Positions 37,195 through 49,341 of a stretch of 64,000 nucleotides of DNA are shown here, piece by piece. The stretch's first letter is position 1; every line of letters begins with the position of its first letter. The notes beneath the pieces are model-generated. The model was not told the DNA's origin, searched no databases, and saw only the letters and a program-made list of their open reading frames with translations. Source of the stretch: Brachyhypopomus gauderio (lineage: Eukaryota > Chordata > Actinopteri > Gymnotiformes > Hypopomidae); assembly GCF_052324685.1 (NCBI RefSeq), contig NC_135225.1, positions 7,895,834 to 7,959,833 of the forward strand. The letters are read 5' to 3'. Both the position numbers and the translations under genes were made by a program.

Positions 37195-37500
37195 TGTCAC
37201 GGTGAGGCGGCTCCCTACCGGTCGCCTCCGTCCACAGCGGCTGTTGTTGTTGTTGTTGTTGTTGTTTTGTGATGTCGTGTGCGTCCCTCAGGTGGGCGGA
37301 GCCCGTGATCCCTCTCACCTGAGGGTCGTTTGTTTGCCTATATATGTCTTGTCTTTGTATCAGTTGACCGCTGGTCATTATATCCTTAATTTGGATCTAT
37401 TGCACGGGTTTTGGTTTGCACACTTTCTATTAAACCATCATTTTTCCCTGAGACTTGGCGTGATCGCTTCCTTTTTAGTTCGCACACCCTGCCCGTAACA
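37195..37500 (+). mobile_element. Solo LTR (306 bp) of an LTR retrotransposon, probably Ty3/Gypsy type
   Basis: It starts TGTCACGG and ends CCCGTAACA, the TG...CA ends of an LTR. It is flanked by a perfect 5-bp duplication AAGAG (37190-37194 and 37501-37505). Inside there is a TATATA stretch, an ATTAAA-type polyadenylation signal, and a GTT repeat. There is no internal region, so it is a fossil left by recombination between two LTRs. The intact target duplication suggests moderate or young age. The family is inferred from ends and size only. Confidence 0.8.
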
Positions 37501-37550
37501 AAGAGGATTAGGGCCGCTATATATATTATATATGACATGGGGGGGGGCAG

Positions 37551-37655
37551 CCAGAATTCTGGCTTTTTTCCTCGCAATTCTGACTTTATTCTCAGAATTG
37601 TGACTTTAATCCCACAATTCTGACATTAATCTCACAATCTGATTTTTTTCTCGGA
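37551..37655. repeat. Minisatellite, about 22-bp unit
   Basis: Four to five diverged copies of a unit like AATTCTGACTTTAATCTCAC. It follows closely after the solo LTR but lies outside its target duplication. Confidence 0.75.
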
Positions 37656-39935
37656 AAAAAGTTGGTTGGTCAGTTGGTTGACTATTTAGCTCGCTACATA
37701 TATATAAAAGCGTATTTGGTATTACTAGCGGGCGTTTTCAGCATGCACTGTGGTGTTGACCTGGAAACTGCCAATGATCTTATATGCCTATATAACTAGT
37801 AAAATACGCAATTTAGGAATGGTGGTGATGACCTTATTTAACTGAATAACTAAACAATGCTCACAGACTATCGATTTATCGCAAAAATGTCTTACTAGAC
37901 AACTTGATAAATATTCAAAATTCACAAAACTATTTAGATGAGAGGAAATCATTTTACTTGTTGCCTTGATAGAAACTTTCTCAGTGTGGTAACTATCGCC
38001 ACCTACTGGAGACAATGAGAGTGTTGATCTGTCGTTACCTTCTGTCGTTCGCTTCAAATTAAATGTAATGAGCTTCAAATTATGTGTTGAGATTTTACAC
38101 CCGTTATTAAACTCGCTATAGAGTAGAATGCACACAGAACATAAACTTAACATGCACGAACTTTGAAGTAATTGAGAGGAAAATTACTAACTAATTAGTC
38201 ATTTATGGGGACACAAACCACTAGCCATGTCTGATTATCCACATATATCTAAAGTAAAAGAAAAAAAAAACCTCTCTTGACATAAATGACAAGTATGTTT
38301 ATTTGTATTTATTTATGTTTTACCTAGAAACCAGGCACACTTCCCTCCTCCCATTTCAACATTTCAGATTTGAGTAGTTTCTCGATTTGTCACTAGATGG
38401 AGCCTTTTTTGAGTGACTGAAGTTGATTCTGGTCTGTGGCATTCACCATTTATAATATCTGTTTATTTACCATTTATATAATTTGCATTGTTCAGAGGGA
38501 TAATAAAGCAGATCATTTGAGTTGTATAATTTAGAAGCGTTTGTGGTCTATTTGCAAAATGTCACATCTAAAGGAATGTGTGGATTTCCATTTACAAAAC
38601 TCTCATTAACATTTTGCAAACGTTATTCATGCATCTCTTGTTACTGTTGAATAAAATCACTATGAACTTACCTTAATTGCATTAAATTTTATGCTCAAAA
38701 TAAACTATGAAATACGAGTGTCGGAATAGTTCTGTTTCTGATAAGCACTTCTCTGCACGTTCTGTCCAGCGATTTGTTAGTTAAGCAGTTGGAAAAGTGT
38801 CTCTCAGACAGACCACAACATGCAGAAATAAACAGCATCATAAGTATTAATATTGTAAGACAGACCTCTCTCATGCAGCCATAGAGATCACAATAAAATA
38901 AATGTCAGGGAATGCAGTTGACGATAGTCACAAGGCTCGCTTCTTAGTACTGCTAGCAATCATTGCTGTGTACTGTGTACTGCTATGGAAGTTTGTTGAG
39001 TTTAGTTATGAAAAGGGCGTTTGTTGCATTTTGTAATTCAGCCTTTCATATAAGAATAGATTACTTAGCAGAACTCAGCTGTCTGCTTCAGCAAAGATAA
39101 TGTAATTTAAATGATCCATTACAACATTACAACATTACAATCTGAATAGAACAGAAAAACACAAGAATCTTATTTACAAATCTAGTCTATTTACCTTAAT
39201 AGGGAGGAATGGTATGACCTAAAAACAATTAATAAAGAAAAGCTCTGGGTCATCAGGGAAATATTACACTTTATTGAAAGCTGTATACAATATAAAATGA
39301 CTACTAATAACTTATAGACTACCTAAACTCCATTTCCAGATAATGTCCAGACACGCTGCAAGCATTCCAAAGTCTTTAAGGACTCTTATATCCTGTTGCA
39401 ATTTCTGGGATTAATTTATTCAGCAAAATATGAAAACTTGGTAAGAGTAAAACATTTTTAGGCCATGAACTTCCAGGACCAGAGTTGGTTCACTAAAATG
39501 CTCCGCTGTGAAACTATGATGAGCCTTGGTCCTTGTGGTAATAGTTTCTCTCACCACTGGGTTGGCAGCAGGATGCATATAATCATATTGTGCAGTGTCT
39601 ACTCTCTACTGTATCCATGTTCTGTGCCTGCTGAGCATAATTTACAACAATTATCTGTTAATAGACAAACGTTCTCTGACTTGGCCCAGGACTCTTCTAT
39701 GGCTGCTTTTTATTAAGGCTAAATGCATAGTGCATTAAACAAGACCTTCAGATGTTATGTTGATTTGAAAACGCCTTACCAGTGTATCACAGTGGTCAAA
39801 GAGTGCTGGATGGGGATAGTTGTGGGCCACATTGCTTCAAGTGAGACTGTGTTTTTTTAAACATTATTCTCAAGTGAAGCTGAGTAATTTTGATGCCAGT
39901 AGATCTTCTATCCTCGTGGACTGTCATGGGGCCCA
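37656..39935. other. Intergenic region downstream of the RNF122-like gene
   Basis: AT-rich and unremarkable. The left neighbour atoh7 points away and the RNF122-like gene points towards this region. Its 3'UTR should occupy the right part. No coding sequence recognised. Confidence 0.5.
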
Positions 39936-41320
39936 TCACACTTCCAGGGGGTTGGCAAGGGCCTCGGTGCCCTCAGTCTGGAGCCTGCCAAGGGGTTTAT
40001 TACACATGGGGCAGACCCTTCGGATCTCTAGCCACTTCACCAAGCACCTGAACAGGATATAAAACAGGAGGGTAGAGCAAAGGGCAGGACAGCCAGGGGC
40101 AGATGCAGAGAGACAGCCAGAGAGAGGGACACACTGGCTAAACAGCAATGATTTTTACTGTAAAATCATCTGTCCTCTATAGTTTCGTATGTGAACACAT
40201 TATAAGAAAGATTTGTATGTACAGTCAACTCATATTTCATTACAAACATTTATTATTAACTTTTGTGAGTCCAGCCTATTGCCAATCTGTAGTAGAGTTT
40301 GTGTCAGTCAGCATATAGATATTCTTCAGTCATCAGTTTATGACTGCAGGGGAAATTTTGGCTGTATGTGTTTGAGTAGTAGACTTCTACAACCTGTGTG
40401 CTACAAAGTGTACCTTGAAAATAAGGGGTACAGAACAGGGTGGGTGTACATGTTTCTAATTAAGCTGTGGGCACAAATAGACAAGCCAGTATGATGAGAG
40501 CTGCAAGACAGCAAGGCTGTGTGGTGGCAGGAGACGGTCATACTTTTTGTGGAAAGCGTGTGAGCACGGACACACGGCGAGCTCCTCCCTGCTCCGGAAC
40601 TCCTCGAGGCAAACTGCACAGGTCTGCTGCATGGGGACAGACAAAGCCAAGGCCAAAGAGAAGAAGAAAGACCTTGGCAGACTTCTGGAGCAGCTGCCCT
40701 GGCTTTACGACAGTTTGCAGAATACTTTAAAGCTCATTGTGTTTAACGTCTGTTTTGCATAAAAGCACAACGTAGGTGCCATGTCTGAGTATCAGAACCT
40801 GTTGTTTCGAATAACATTTGTACTGAATGTGTGACTGAGGTTTCCTTACTCCAAGAAGGCTTAGCTTCTTCCCTGTTCCTTTCAGAACCACCTGCAAGGA
40901 AAATAATTTTTAAAAAGGTGACTGACAGTAACTAGTTAAAAAAAAAACCAAACAAACAAATTAATTAAATGTACCTCGGTGTAGCCATACTGTTCCCGTG
41001 TTCCCTGTCGTCTCAGGCTGTGAATGAATAACATGTGTTTCACATCAGATGAGTATGGCTACAATATCCAGGGTAAAAGAATTCTCTATCCTTCAGTCTT
41101 CAGTACACATTCATATTAGTTATTATACCGCCATTCCTTCCACTAATATATTAAATCTTATATTTAAACTTATACACTTCTTATTATTGAAACTAATGCA
41201 ATGATGTTACCTGAACAGGTAACAGCAGAAAATCATGCTCAGCATTAAGATGAAAAGGCCGATCCCGAGGATGATGACGTAGACGTTGAGAGGAAGGCGG
41301 TATGTAGTCTCGCTGGTCAT
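39936..41320 (-). CDS. rnf122: RING-H2 transmembrane E3 ligase, RNF122/RNF24 family
   Basis: Small membrane-anchored ubiquitin ligase. Exons: 41211-41356 (ATG at 41320), 40975-41017, 40850-40891, 40544-40626, 39936-40047, all in frame, giving 129 residues from this ATG (family about 150). A single transmembrane segment (LPLNVYVIILGIGLFILMLS, then MIFCCYLF) is followed by a basic juxtamembrane stretch (LRRQGTREQYGYTEVVLKG). The RING-H2 finger has all eight ligands: CAVC, the CPCSHAFHKKC core, and CPMC. YGYTEVVLKG and QTCAVCLE fit RNF122 better than RNF24. The frame stays open upstream of the ATG to the acceptor at 41357, and a possible in-frame upstream exon lies at 43880-43972, so the true N-terminus is uncertain. 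Unlike its neighbours, its human counterpart is not on 10q. Confidence 0.85.
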
Positions 41321-41356
41321 TTTGAGGTCGGGAAACCTGCAGGTCCCACAGGCGTC

Positions 41357-43774
41357 CTGTAGAGACACAAACGCAACCCAGTTCTGACAGATCCGAAGTG
41401 CATGCTCAGTACATTTGGGCGCCGCTGTTTTGGCTGGGGATTATTGACTGTGGATTATTTTCCTATTGAAGTAACATTCACATTGTTTACCACAGCAGTG
41501 TGGGGTTGAATTAACACGTTAGTTTTCCGATGAGTGGACGCAGTGCAGAGACAAGTGCCTCTAAGAGGTCCTTGGCAGCCCACCCAGAACCACGAGGCTC
41601 CTGTAGGCTGCTGTGTGGCCCCATGCATATTGCAGTGCATCCTCGTGTGCATTCTCATATGGCCGTAACACTGCACGCACTGTAGGACTTCATTGAGTTG
41701 CATGAACTTTTCACTGTAATATCAACCACACTGACACACTGAGTGCGGCTGGAAAAAGCGGTCTACCTCTTTGGTGACATTTCCAAAGAGTGTCCAGCTT
41801 ATACGTTTACAAGCTTTACACGTTTCTTTTTTCAGTTTGAGTAGATATAGCAAACTTCACGTGAGTGATTTACTTTTACAGCCTATTAAGTCATAGCTAT
41901 ATAGATCACATTCTGGAGAATTTTGCCATACTAAAATCTTTTTAACTAGTAGAGTTACTAGTATATATTAATTTCAGATAACTAACGCACTGTTTGCCTC
42001 TCATAAAATCATTCAATAAACACCTAAACAGGCAGTGACAACGTGGCAGGAGCGTCTGGGCGTGGACCTCGGAGGAGAAATATCGACCGTAGAATCGAAG
42101 TGAATTAAAACATCGTTACATCTGTGTGGTTAACAGCACGGTACTCGTAACCTGCTTCTCACTCTCAGTAAGACAGCTGGAAAGCGGATCCAAAACTAAA
42201 GATTCTGTATAGGACCGTTACCTGTTTTCTTTTCATTTATTTAAAAAATAAACACATCCATGTGTCCTGTCTCCCCGACTTAGACGAGGAATATCACAGA
42301 GATAGGTAGCTGCTCTAAACAACCGATATGTCGTTAACTGTTTAGCTTTCTGTATCAAACAGCAATCATTATCAGAAATGAATGCATGCAGTCCTAACAT
42401 TTTTGGCTGTAAAATCCAAAATACCGTTTTTAATGTTTTCCCGTGAATATAGTGTTTGTGTCGCTGCTGGCATCTCGCATGCATTCTGCATGTGGGAGAC
42501 ACAAAGACAGAATAGAAAACCTTCACTGTGTGCGACATCCAGCAGCCAGACAGGGTGAAACCTTCACTGTCCTGGCTAACTTTTACTGCACAACACATCT
42601 CTCATAAACGCCTTACAATTTTGTCTTTGTTTTTTAGCTATAAACAATAACCATCACCAATTGTACATAAACCATCATCTGAATACTTTGCTTTTCAGCT
42701 AGGAGAACACATTCTGAAAATAAATTAGACTGAAACACTTAGCAAGGATAGAAGTATCAAAGGTAAAACCGTTTAATCTTTTTTACCGTTTTATAGCATT
42801 ACCCAATTCCACATTTTGTAATCCCAAATTGAACATGCTAATAATTAACTAGATTAACTGCATATTGATACTAATCTTGATGATTGTGCGTTCCATACAC
42901 ATGAACAAATCCCTGGACAATAATTTACAACAGTGAATGAATGCAATGAATATCCATTAACTATATATTTACAGTTCAATAAAAACGTAATACACATTTT
43001 GAAATGTCTTCGACACATGGCTTATATTGCATGCATCTTCAGTAGCAAGAGCTACAACTTATTTTATTTCATTTTTGGTTACTGATAATGAGTATTATAA
43101 AACTTAAGCCACTTCTCAGCTGTAAGATCTCAGATCTTGGGGTGCATTGCTGATACCAACGTAGCAAAGAGAAAAAGAGGAGAAACGAGTGGAGCTGCCC
43201 TTCTGAGGAACCCTTAAGACAAAGGAGTGCTACAGGGGCGCTGTTGCCGGGGCAGTTGCCAGGGTCTGGCTGAAGTCAGGGGGACTGGCTGGGAAGCAAA
43301 GCTACTACAAGTGACTGCACCTTAGCCCCACCGCCATGATGCCACCATCTGCCGTGTCTAATGTGGGTGGCTGAGTGGGAGGCAGGGGTAAGAGGCACTT
43401 CCAGTGCACGCTGTTCACTTCAGTTCAAGGCTTCGCCAGTCTGGGAAGGAAGCCTCATTTGGGAAACAATAGCTGCTGCCATCAGGGGTCGTGTGCTGCC
43501 AGGAAGGACACATTTGGTTTACACAACAGACAAAATCGAGCGATAGCAGAACAATAGATTTCTCTCCAGCTAGGTCAGCACTTGCAGGAGAGTGTGTACA
43601 CAGGGGGGAAATGTAAAAAACTTTCACTCGTATGGGCTAAGGAAGGGCCACTTGTAATCTTAGGAGGATGTTAGTGAATCATTGATAGAAAACCACAGAG
43701 AGAGTTGAGACGCTGTGAATGACACATTTGAGAGAAGGTTGTCTAGCATACAACACAAAGTCACCAGGGCTGGG

Positions 43775-43776
<2 letters not shown>
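41357..43776. other. Intron or upstream region of the RNF122-like gene
   Basis: No further exon could be recognised. Several frames of 60-120 codons are open on both strands, but none resembles a known protein. Confidence 0.4.
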
Positions 43777-43845
<69 letters not shown>

Positions 43846-43851
43846 CGCGCA
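43776..43851. repeat. (GT)n(GC)n microsatellite
   Basis: About 30 GT units followed by a short GC run that could form Z-DNA. It lies just left of the candidate upstream exon. Confidence 0.95.
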
Positions 43852-43879
43852 GGGCAGAGTAGCTATGATTCATACTCAC

Positions 43880-43972
43880 CGTTACACCACTGGATGAAAC
43901 AAGGCGACCCAGTGAATCAGTAAATGGCTCCAGAGAGTCTGAGTCAAAATGAGGCAGCGCAGATCCTCTCAA
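43880..43972 (-). other. Candidate upstream coding exon of the RNF122-like gene
   Basis: An ATG at 43972 opens a 31-codon frame that ends at a good donor (GTGAGT) in phase 0. It would join in frame with the 41356 acceptor and extend the protein by 43 residues. In another frame the same bases end with codons for Q-W-C-N, which resemble the human RNF122 N-terminus, but that frame has no ATG and would not join correctly. Unproven. Confidence 0.3.
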
Positions 43973-45133
43973 ACAAGACCAGATAAGTAATCTGCACTCT
44001 GTCCTCCCAAAACTCCCACAGACAATACCACAGTTGAAGAAATCCTTACAGCCTCAGTTTAACACATTAAGAGCACCCACCACATTCCATAGAGCATTTG
44101 CACGGAGGCTGGACAAGTTGGTTTTTCTTGACTGAAACGTTCATAAAGACGCAGACCCACGTTAAACAGCTGCTGGCTCTGAACTACCGGCGTTGTTGAT
44201 CTGACATCAAGCGATCCATTAAAAAATACAGACAAAGTGACACTTATTAAATAGCATTTGTCTGACTTTCTCTTTTGTCCAGTTGCACGTTCCAGATTTG
44301 TGTGCTTCACGCATGTTGTCTCTGAAGATGTCCTTCCACATAGGTTAGACTTTAGTAAAAGGTGAAGTGATTGTTATTGGCGTATCATCACAGTACCAGT
44401 GCCACATTACCACAGTACCAGTTGTCTACATTCAGAACATTGTCGCGTTCTGAACGTTGACATTCGTTATAGACGTTCACCTGCTCATCCCTGTGTTGCT
44501 TTCTGCCACCTTTCTCAAGTCCACCTGCTCCTCTTGTCCGTTTTGTGAGAAAAGTATTCTTGTTCTAATCAACCTTTCCCCCCGTAGTAACAAAGGAAGA
44601 GACACTGACACGGCAGTCAGCGTGAGTGCCTGTGTGAATGTAGCCCCTTCAAGCAGCGAGAGGCATTGTGCTGGTGACGACTCGGTATCCTCGCCACCAT
44701 CTGTCCTGCTTGCTCCCCTACAGAAGCGCACAGGAGAGGGGAACCAGGGGACAAAGCATCCACGCTGTATTTGTGTTCAGCTCCAACGTTTCCCAAGTCT
44801 TCTGCTCCAGCCTTGGGTCCTCATAATGGTATCGAGCACTGCTTGGTTTGTAAACAGATCTCTGCTCATGTGATTTGCGGTCTGCATCACTGCTCTCCTT
44901 TCTCCCACCCCCCTCCTCCTTTCTCATGCATTCTCTCCCTCCCTCTCTGTTTTACGCTGCCTCGCCCTCCAACCCTGTTCCAGCTGCAAGTTGTTGAGAG
45001 GAGACAGCAGCCAGGCAGACAGGGAGACAGGTAGGCAGACAGACAGATAGACAGACTGAATTCTGCAAGGTTGTGAGAGGAATGGGGGTCGCCTAGCTGC
45101 TCTGTTGACTCTGTTGTGCTGCTACATGGAGAG

Positions 45134-45135
<2 letters not shown>

Positions 45136-45180
<45 letters not shown>
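45136..45180. repeat. (GT)n microsatellite
   Basis: About 22 GT units followed by GA-rich sequence. Confidence 0.95.
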
Positions 45181-45570
45181 TAGAGAGAGAGCGCGAGCGA
45201 GAGAGACAGAGAGGAAAACAGGATTAAAGAAACAGAACAGAGCAGTCAGCAGTAGATGTGAAGTGAGACAAAAAAGACATTATTCTGTCTCCCCCCTTAA
45301 CTCAAAAGCCTTAAAAACAGTTTGACTCCATGTGATCTTGCTAAAGCCAAACAGCTTTAGAAGCAAAAACTGTTTTGATTCAGTGATTTAGTGTGTTGGG
45401 GGTAAGTGCATGAAGCACAGGACTTGGGTAACAGGAGTCTATTTGAATTTGTGTGAGTAAAATCTTGTTCATAACATGAACTCAAATGTTCATTACTGGC
45501 TATCATCTGGTCCTGACCAACGTTTTAATAACACTGATACATAACATAATGTAACTACCATAATGACAAC

Positions 45571-45575
45571 CATCG

Positions 45576-45633
<58 letters not shown>
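45571..45633. repeat. (CAT)n microsatellite
   Basis: About 20 CAT units; the reverse strand reads as a spurious poly-Asp frame. Confidence 0.95.
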
Positions 45634-46538
45634 ATTGTTGTTTTGTCATTTCTATGAAATATTTGAGATGTTGTACTTCATTTAGGCCTAAATGTAATGT
45701 TAGTTCATGCCTTTTAATACACACTAAAAAAATCAATAACTTTTTCAATTATATGTCCGTATCCTGTAATTACACTGCTGAGTAAGCGTGTTTTTAAAAA
45801 GCATATGAAGATCAAGGTTATTTGGAGACTTGTTACTGCTATTTTTAGAAGGAGTTTCATGTTGTGTTTGCTGTGGTTTTGCCCCCTGCCAGTGAGGAAA
45901 CTCTAGAACCATCTGGAGCTGCTCTGCTGGCCATGTGAATGGAAACCTCGTTAACTATTTCAAATGCAACATTGCCACATTTTCTGGATGGCACCTGCCT
46001 GATCGTCTCTATACACATTTCAGTCATGGCTTCTTGAGTAATAATGTAATAATAAAAATAATCAAATCAAATGCTTCTGATATATGGAGGTCTAGCGGCA
46101 ACAAAAATGCCATGTTGGAAACAAAGAATTAACTTTATTGCAACATCTCACATCTGACATTCTCCTAACCCTGAGAAGATAAGCACACAACCAATTGTAA
46201 CATCCCTGAGACACAATTCTGACAAAAATACCCAAAGTTTATGCTTTACACAATTTGACCATAAATCATATATGAATAAATTGAGCAGTAATCATTGCTT
46301 TTGCAGTAATTACTTTAAAATGGCAGTTTTATGCCTGAAGAACACAGATGATCATCAGAATCTCCAACAGTAAGCCAACACATCATAACATCAAGAATGA
46401 ACTCTACTTTCTACAAAAAAGTCTTTTGATTATCCTAATACAAATTTGCTAGCAACTTTCCTCCATCACTGTATTCTTCTTGTGAAATCGCTATTATTTA
46501 TAAGACACTGTGTTAAAAACACAGTGAAAATTAAAGCC

Positions 46539-48019
46539 TTAACATAACATTTCCATATCTTTATCAATGGCCTCAAGGTTGCTCTCAGTTTTGTAGTTGG
46601 ACCACTTGTTCAGACGACTGTACAGGGGAGTTCCCCCATTCTCCCTGTATAAGTAGACCCCTGTGATGCGATTCCACTCGAGGCTGGGAATGACGCTTTT
46701 GGCTTCCTGGCAGCCTGCCAGAAGCTCATTTTCCTCCTTCTCCAGAGCCACAAAGCCAAAGAAGTTTTTCACGCTCTTAGCAGCATGGAATTTGGCATGA
46801 GCGTCAGCCGTGCGCTGGAAAAGAGCTTGCTCGTTGGAGCGGTAGCTGGACCAGTACGCCTCCTGCTGGTAGCCCAGGGGGGAGCAGCAGCAGCCCTTCA
46901 TACATTGCAGCAGGAAGACCATGACTGAGAGGAGAGCTACTATCAGCCATCCCAGTAGCTGGAGACAAACAGCAAAAAATAAAATTACAATATGTAAGAA
47001 ACAAGTACATTCTATGAGACACATGTTGGAAAATCTGAACTAAAGCATTCTTCTTAAAGAGGCTACTGTGATTAAGATATAAAAAGGTATGATATAAAAG
47101 GTAAATCCATCTATCACTTTCATCCCTTGATCCCTTTCATCCCAAATGTACAACTGCTGATTACCTGTTGGTTTTAGGTGGTTGGTTTTAATGAGTTACT
47201 TTTTTTTAGTTAGTTTTTCTATTCACATGTAATTCCAGATTTGACAAACTGTCTTTTTAACTAACAATGACTCTTCAAATAATTACTCCAATTACTTTCT
47301 TTTTAGATAAATAGGCCTATAACATTCAGAGAAAATAACATTTATGGAATACTTATGTTCTAGAAATTAAGCATAGTAATGGCAGATTTGGTCTGCATAC
47401 AAAAAAGAAAGCTAGAAAGAAAGGACAACAAACTGAAATAGAAAGAAGCAAAAGAAAACCGTGCAGCGAGTACCTGAGATTCATACTTCAGCCGTCGTTC
47501 AATCTCTCCCCAGAAACGCTGCAGCTCTGTGGGAACGTCCTTACAGGGGAAGCGTGCCATGACGTTTAGGCCTTGGTGAGTGGGGGGAAAGTCCTCCAAA
47601 GAGAGCGGGTCCACAAACTCACTAAGCGCACAGACATAGGCCTCGCCCCGGAGGAGTGAGATGACAGCCCACGTGACAGGGGCCACTACCGCTCGCCCCA
47701 CGATCGAGCCCATCAGGGCAAAAGCTGCAGCGCCAGACATCTTTCTGAATTTTCTGATGCGACATTCTGAAACAAGATCCCAAGTGTTTCGATTGAGTAT
47801 GACCCCGATGATGAAGAAAGCTAGGGCAGGAACACCAATGGCAGCTAGTCCGTACAGGTAATTTCTCCTTGCTGAACATGGGCACTCAAAGGCAAAGATG
47901 TTGTATGCTGTCTGACTAGCCACTGTTCCCAGGGCTATGAGGCCATTGAAAATCACCACATCCTTACTTTTAAAGAAAAGAGCAGCAAATTTAAAAGGTT
48001 CTGAAATGAGAGCAGCCAT
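46539..48019 (-). CDS. calhm2: Calcium homeostasis modulator 2 (CALHM2), 2 exons, complete
   Basis: Large-pore ATP/ion channel subunit of the plasma membrane. Exons 47474-48019 and 46539-46958 join in phase 0 to give 321 residues (human 323). Near-identity to CALHM2 at FFKSKDVVIFNGLIALGTV, RRNYLYGLAAIGVPALAF and SLLRGEAYVCALSEFVDP. The extracellular cysteine pair is present (FECPCS), as is the partner in YVCAL and the third-loop ARFPCK. Four membrane segments are evident: three in exon 1 and the fourth at the start of exon 2 (LLGWLIVALLSVMVFLLQC). The C-terminal half is CALHM2-like (ITGVYLYRENGGTPLYSRLN). It is last in a same-strand cluster calhm3 - calhm1 pseudogene - calhm2. Conserved intron position and intact frame suggest a working gene. 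Confidence 0.96.
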
Positions 48020-49341
48020 TTAATTTCACTTTGTATACTCTCGTTGGTTGTATGTCCAAACTCCTGCCACTGTATACCTGTGGGGGACTCTTGACATCAA
48101 ATGGGAAAAAAATCTCTGAAGACAAAAAAAAGGGCAAAACTCAGAAAGTTCTAGAAACACACGATCCAGGTAGGACAATGGAGCTGAAGTGTCGTAATAG
48201 CATTCCCAGAATCCCTGAATCCCTTCCTAGGCAAGCTCTAACATGTAGTTACCAAGACAAGCAAGATCACAGATCATTAGACCATGTGGAAGCAACTGGT
48301 GGCAGTTCCTGAAAAAAAAGCATTAGAAGATTTGGATACAAATGCAATAATGCACAGACCACGTGTAGAGTGCAGATCCACAAGGAATAATGAGAATATG
48401 CAAAATAAAGCAGATGCACAGAAAGTGTGTGTGTGTGTGTGTGTGTGATATCATTTGATATGAAAAATCACAGCTGCAACTGAAACATTTTGTCCAAAAG
48501 GTTCATAGAATTGAGGGAATAAAATAAAATCCTGTAATTGTATCACTTGGCAGACTGTTGTAATATTTTCCCTGTGCATGACATTCACATGTGCACCAGA
48601 AGCAGCTCAAGTTTCAACTGTTTCTATAAACAGCGCATGCAGAACAGAAGAATGTTTCTGTCAAAGTAGCACATTCACAGCAAGTGGTTGTAGTCGTCTT
48701 GTAACAGAAAGCTAAAACTGTTCAGAGAAACGTGATAGGAACAAATGAGTAATGCAAACTTACGTCCCACGGCTAAGGCATGTATGTCTCTGTGCTATGA
48801 ATCCTCAGAGTGTCCACAGGATAATGATCTAGCATAAAATAAAAGAGTTCTCCTGTACAAATCTGCTTCAATTAGCAACACAAAGCCCAAGTTAGAGAGC
48901 ACATTGTGAGAGAACCTTATATGCCCGTCTGTTAACGGTCACAGCCGTTGAATCTTTAGCAGGAACTGGAGTCTCCTCCCCAGTGGAAAAAAAGGTGGAG
49001 TATTTAAACCATATGGAGAGAACCCACATCCCAACATGGCGTTCTGTTAAAGTTACCCAAACGGCAGAAACTACCCAAACACTATTTGTGCACCATATAC
49101 AGCAACCTGAGTAAACCTACATGGTGGAAACCTAATATCATGTCATGAAATATCAGAGAGAAACTTTAAAGTGCTTAGACTATAGTGCTTCTGGGTTCTA
49201 AATCTGCAATTCATATTGTTAGACTTTGAAGTAATACGCTGCTCATCTGTTCTTTATAGCTTTGTGGCAGTGCTGGCCGGATGAGGGGACAGGAGAGCTT
49301 GAGTCACCATTCAGGCTGCCGTCCTCTCCGTGTTTGTAAAG
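48020..49341. other. calhm2 upstream region
   Basis: A short GT repeat sits at 48425-48448. Otherwise no gene is recognised; promoter and 5'UTR of calhm2 are expected in the left part. Confidence 0.45.

Larger units (their letters stand above)
43973..46538. other. Intergenic region between the RNF122-like gene and calhm2
   Basis: It contains a pyrimidine-rich stretch (44880-44990), GA/CAGA-rich sequence (45000-45060), a GT repeat (45136-45180) and a CAT repeat (45571-45633). The 44880-45060 stretch could be a promoter for the minus-strand RNF122-like gene, but no signal proves this. Confidence 0.45.

Noticed and set aside
37551-37655. CRISPR-like array
   Set aside because: The repeats are tandem and diverged without unique spacers, in a vertebrate genome; a minisatellite.
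42233-42598. 121-codon minus-strand frame in the RNF122-like upstream region
   Set aside because: No family resemblance and no splice or promoter support.
43679-43897. His-Thr and Cys-Val repeat frames
   Set aside because: The repetitive parts are translations of the GT/GC microsatellite. Only 43880-43972 is kept, as a doubtful exon.
44457-44873. 138-codon plus-strand frame
   Set aside because: Low-complexity composition and no homology recognised; the overlapping antisense frame is equally open.
45503-45748. Frame with a long poly-Asp run
   Set aside because: Produced by the CAT microsatellite; no surrounding coding signal.
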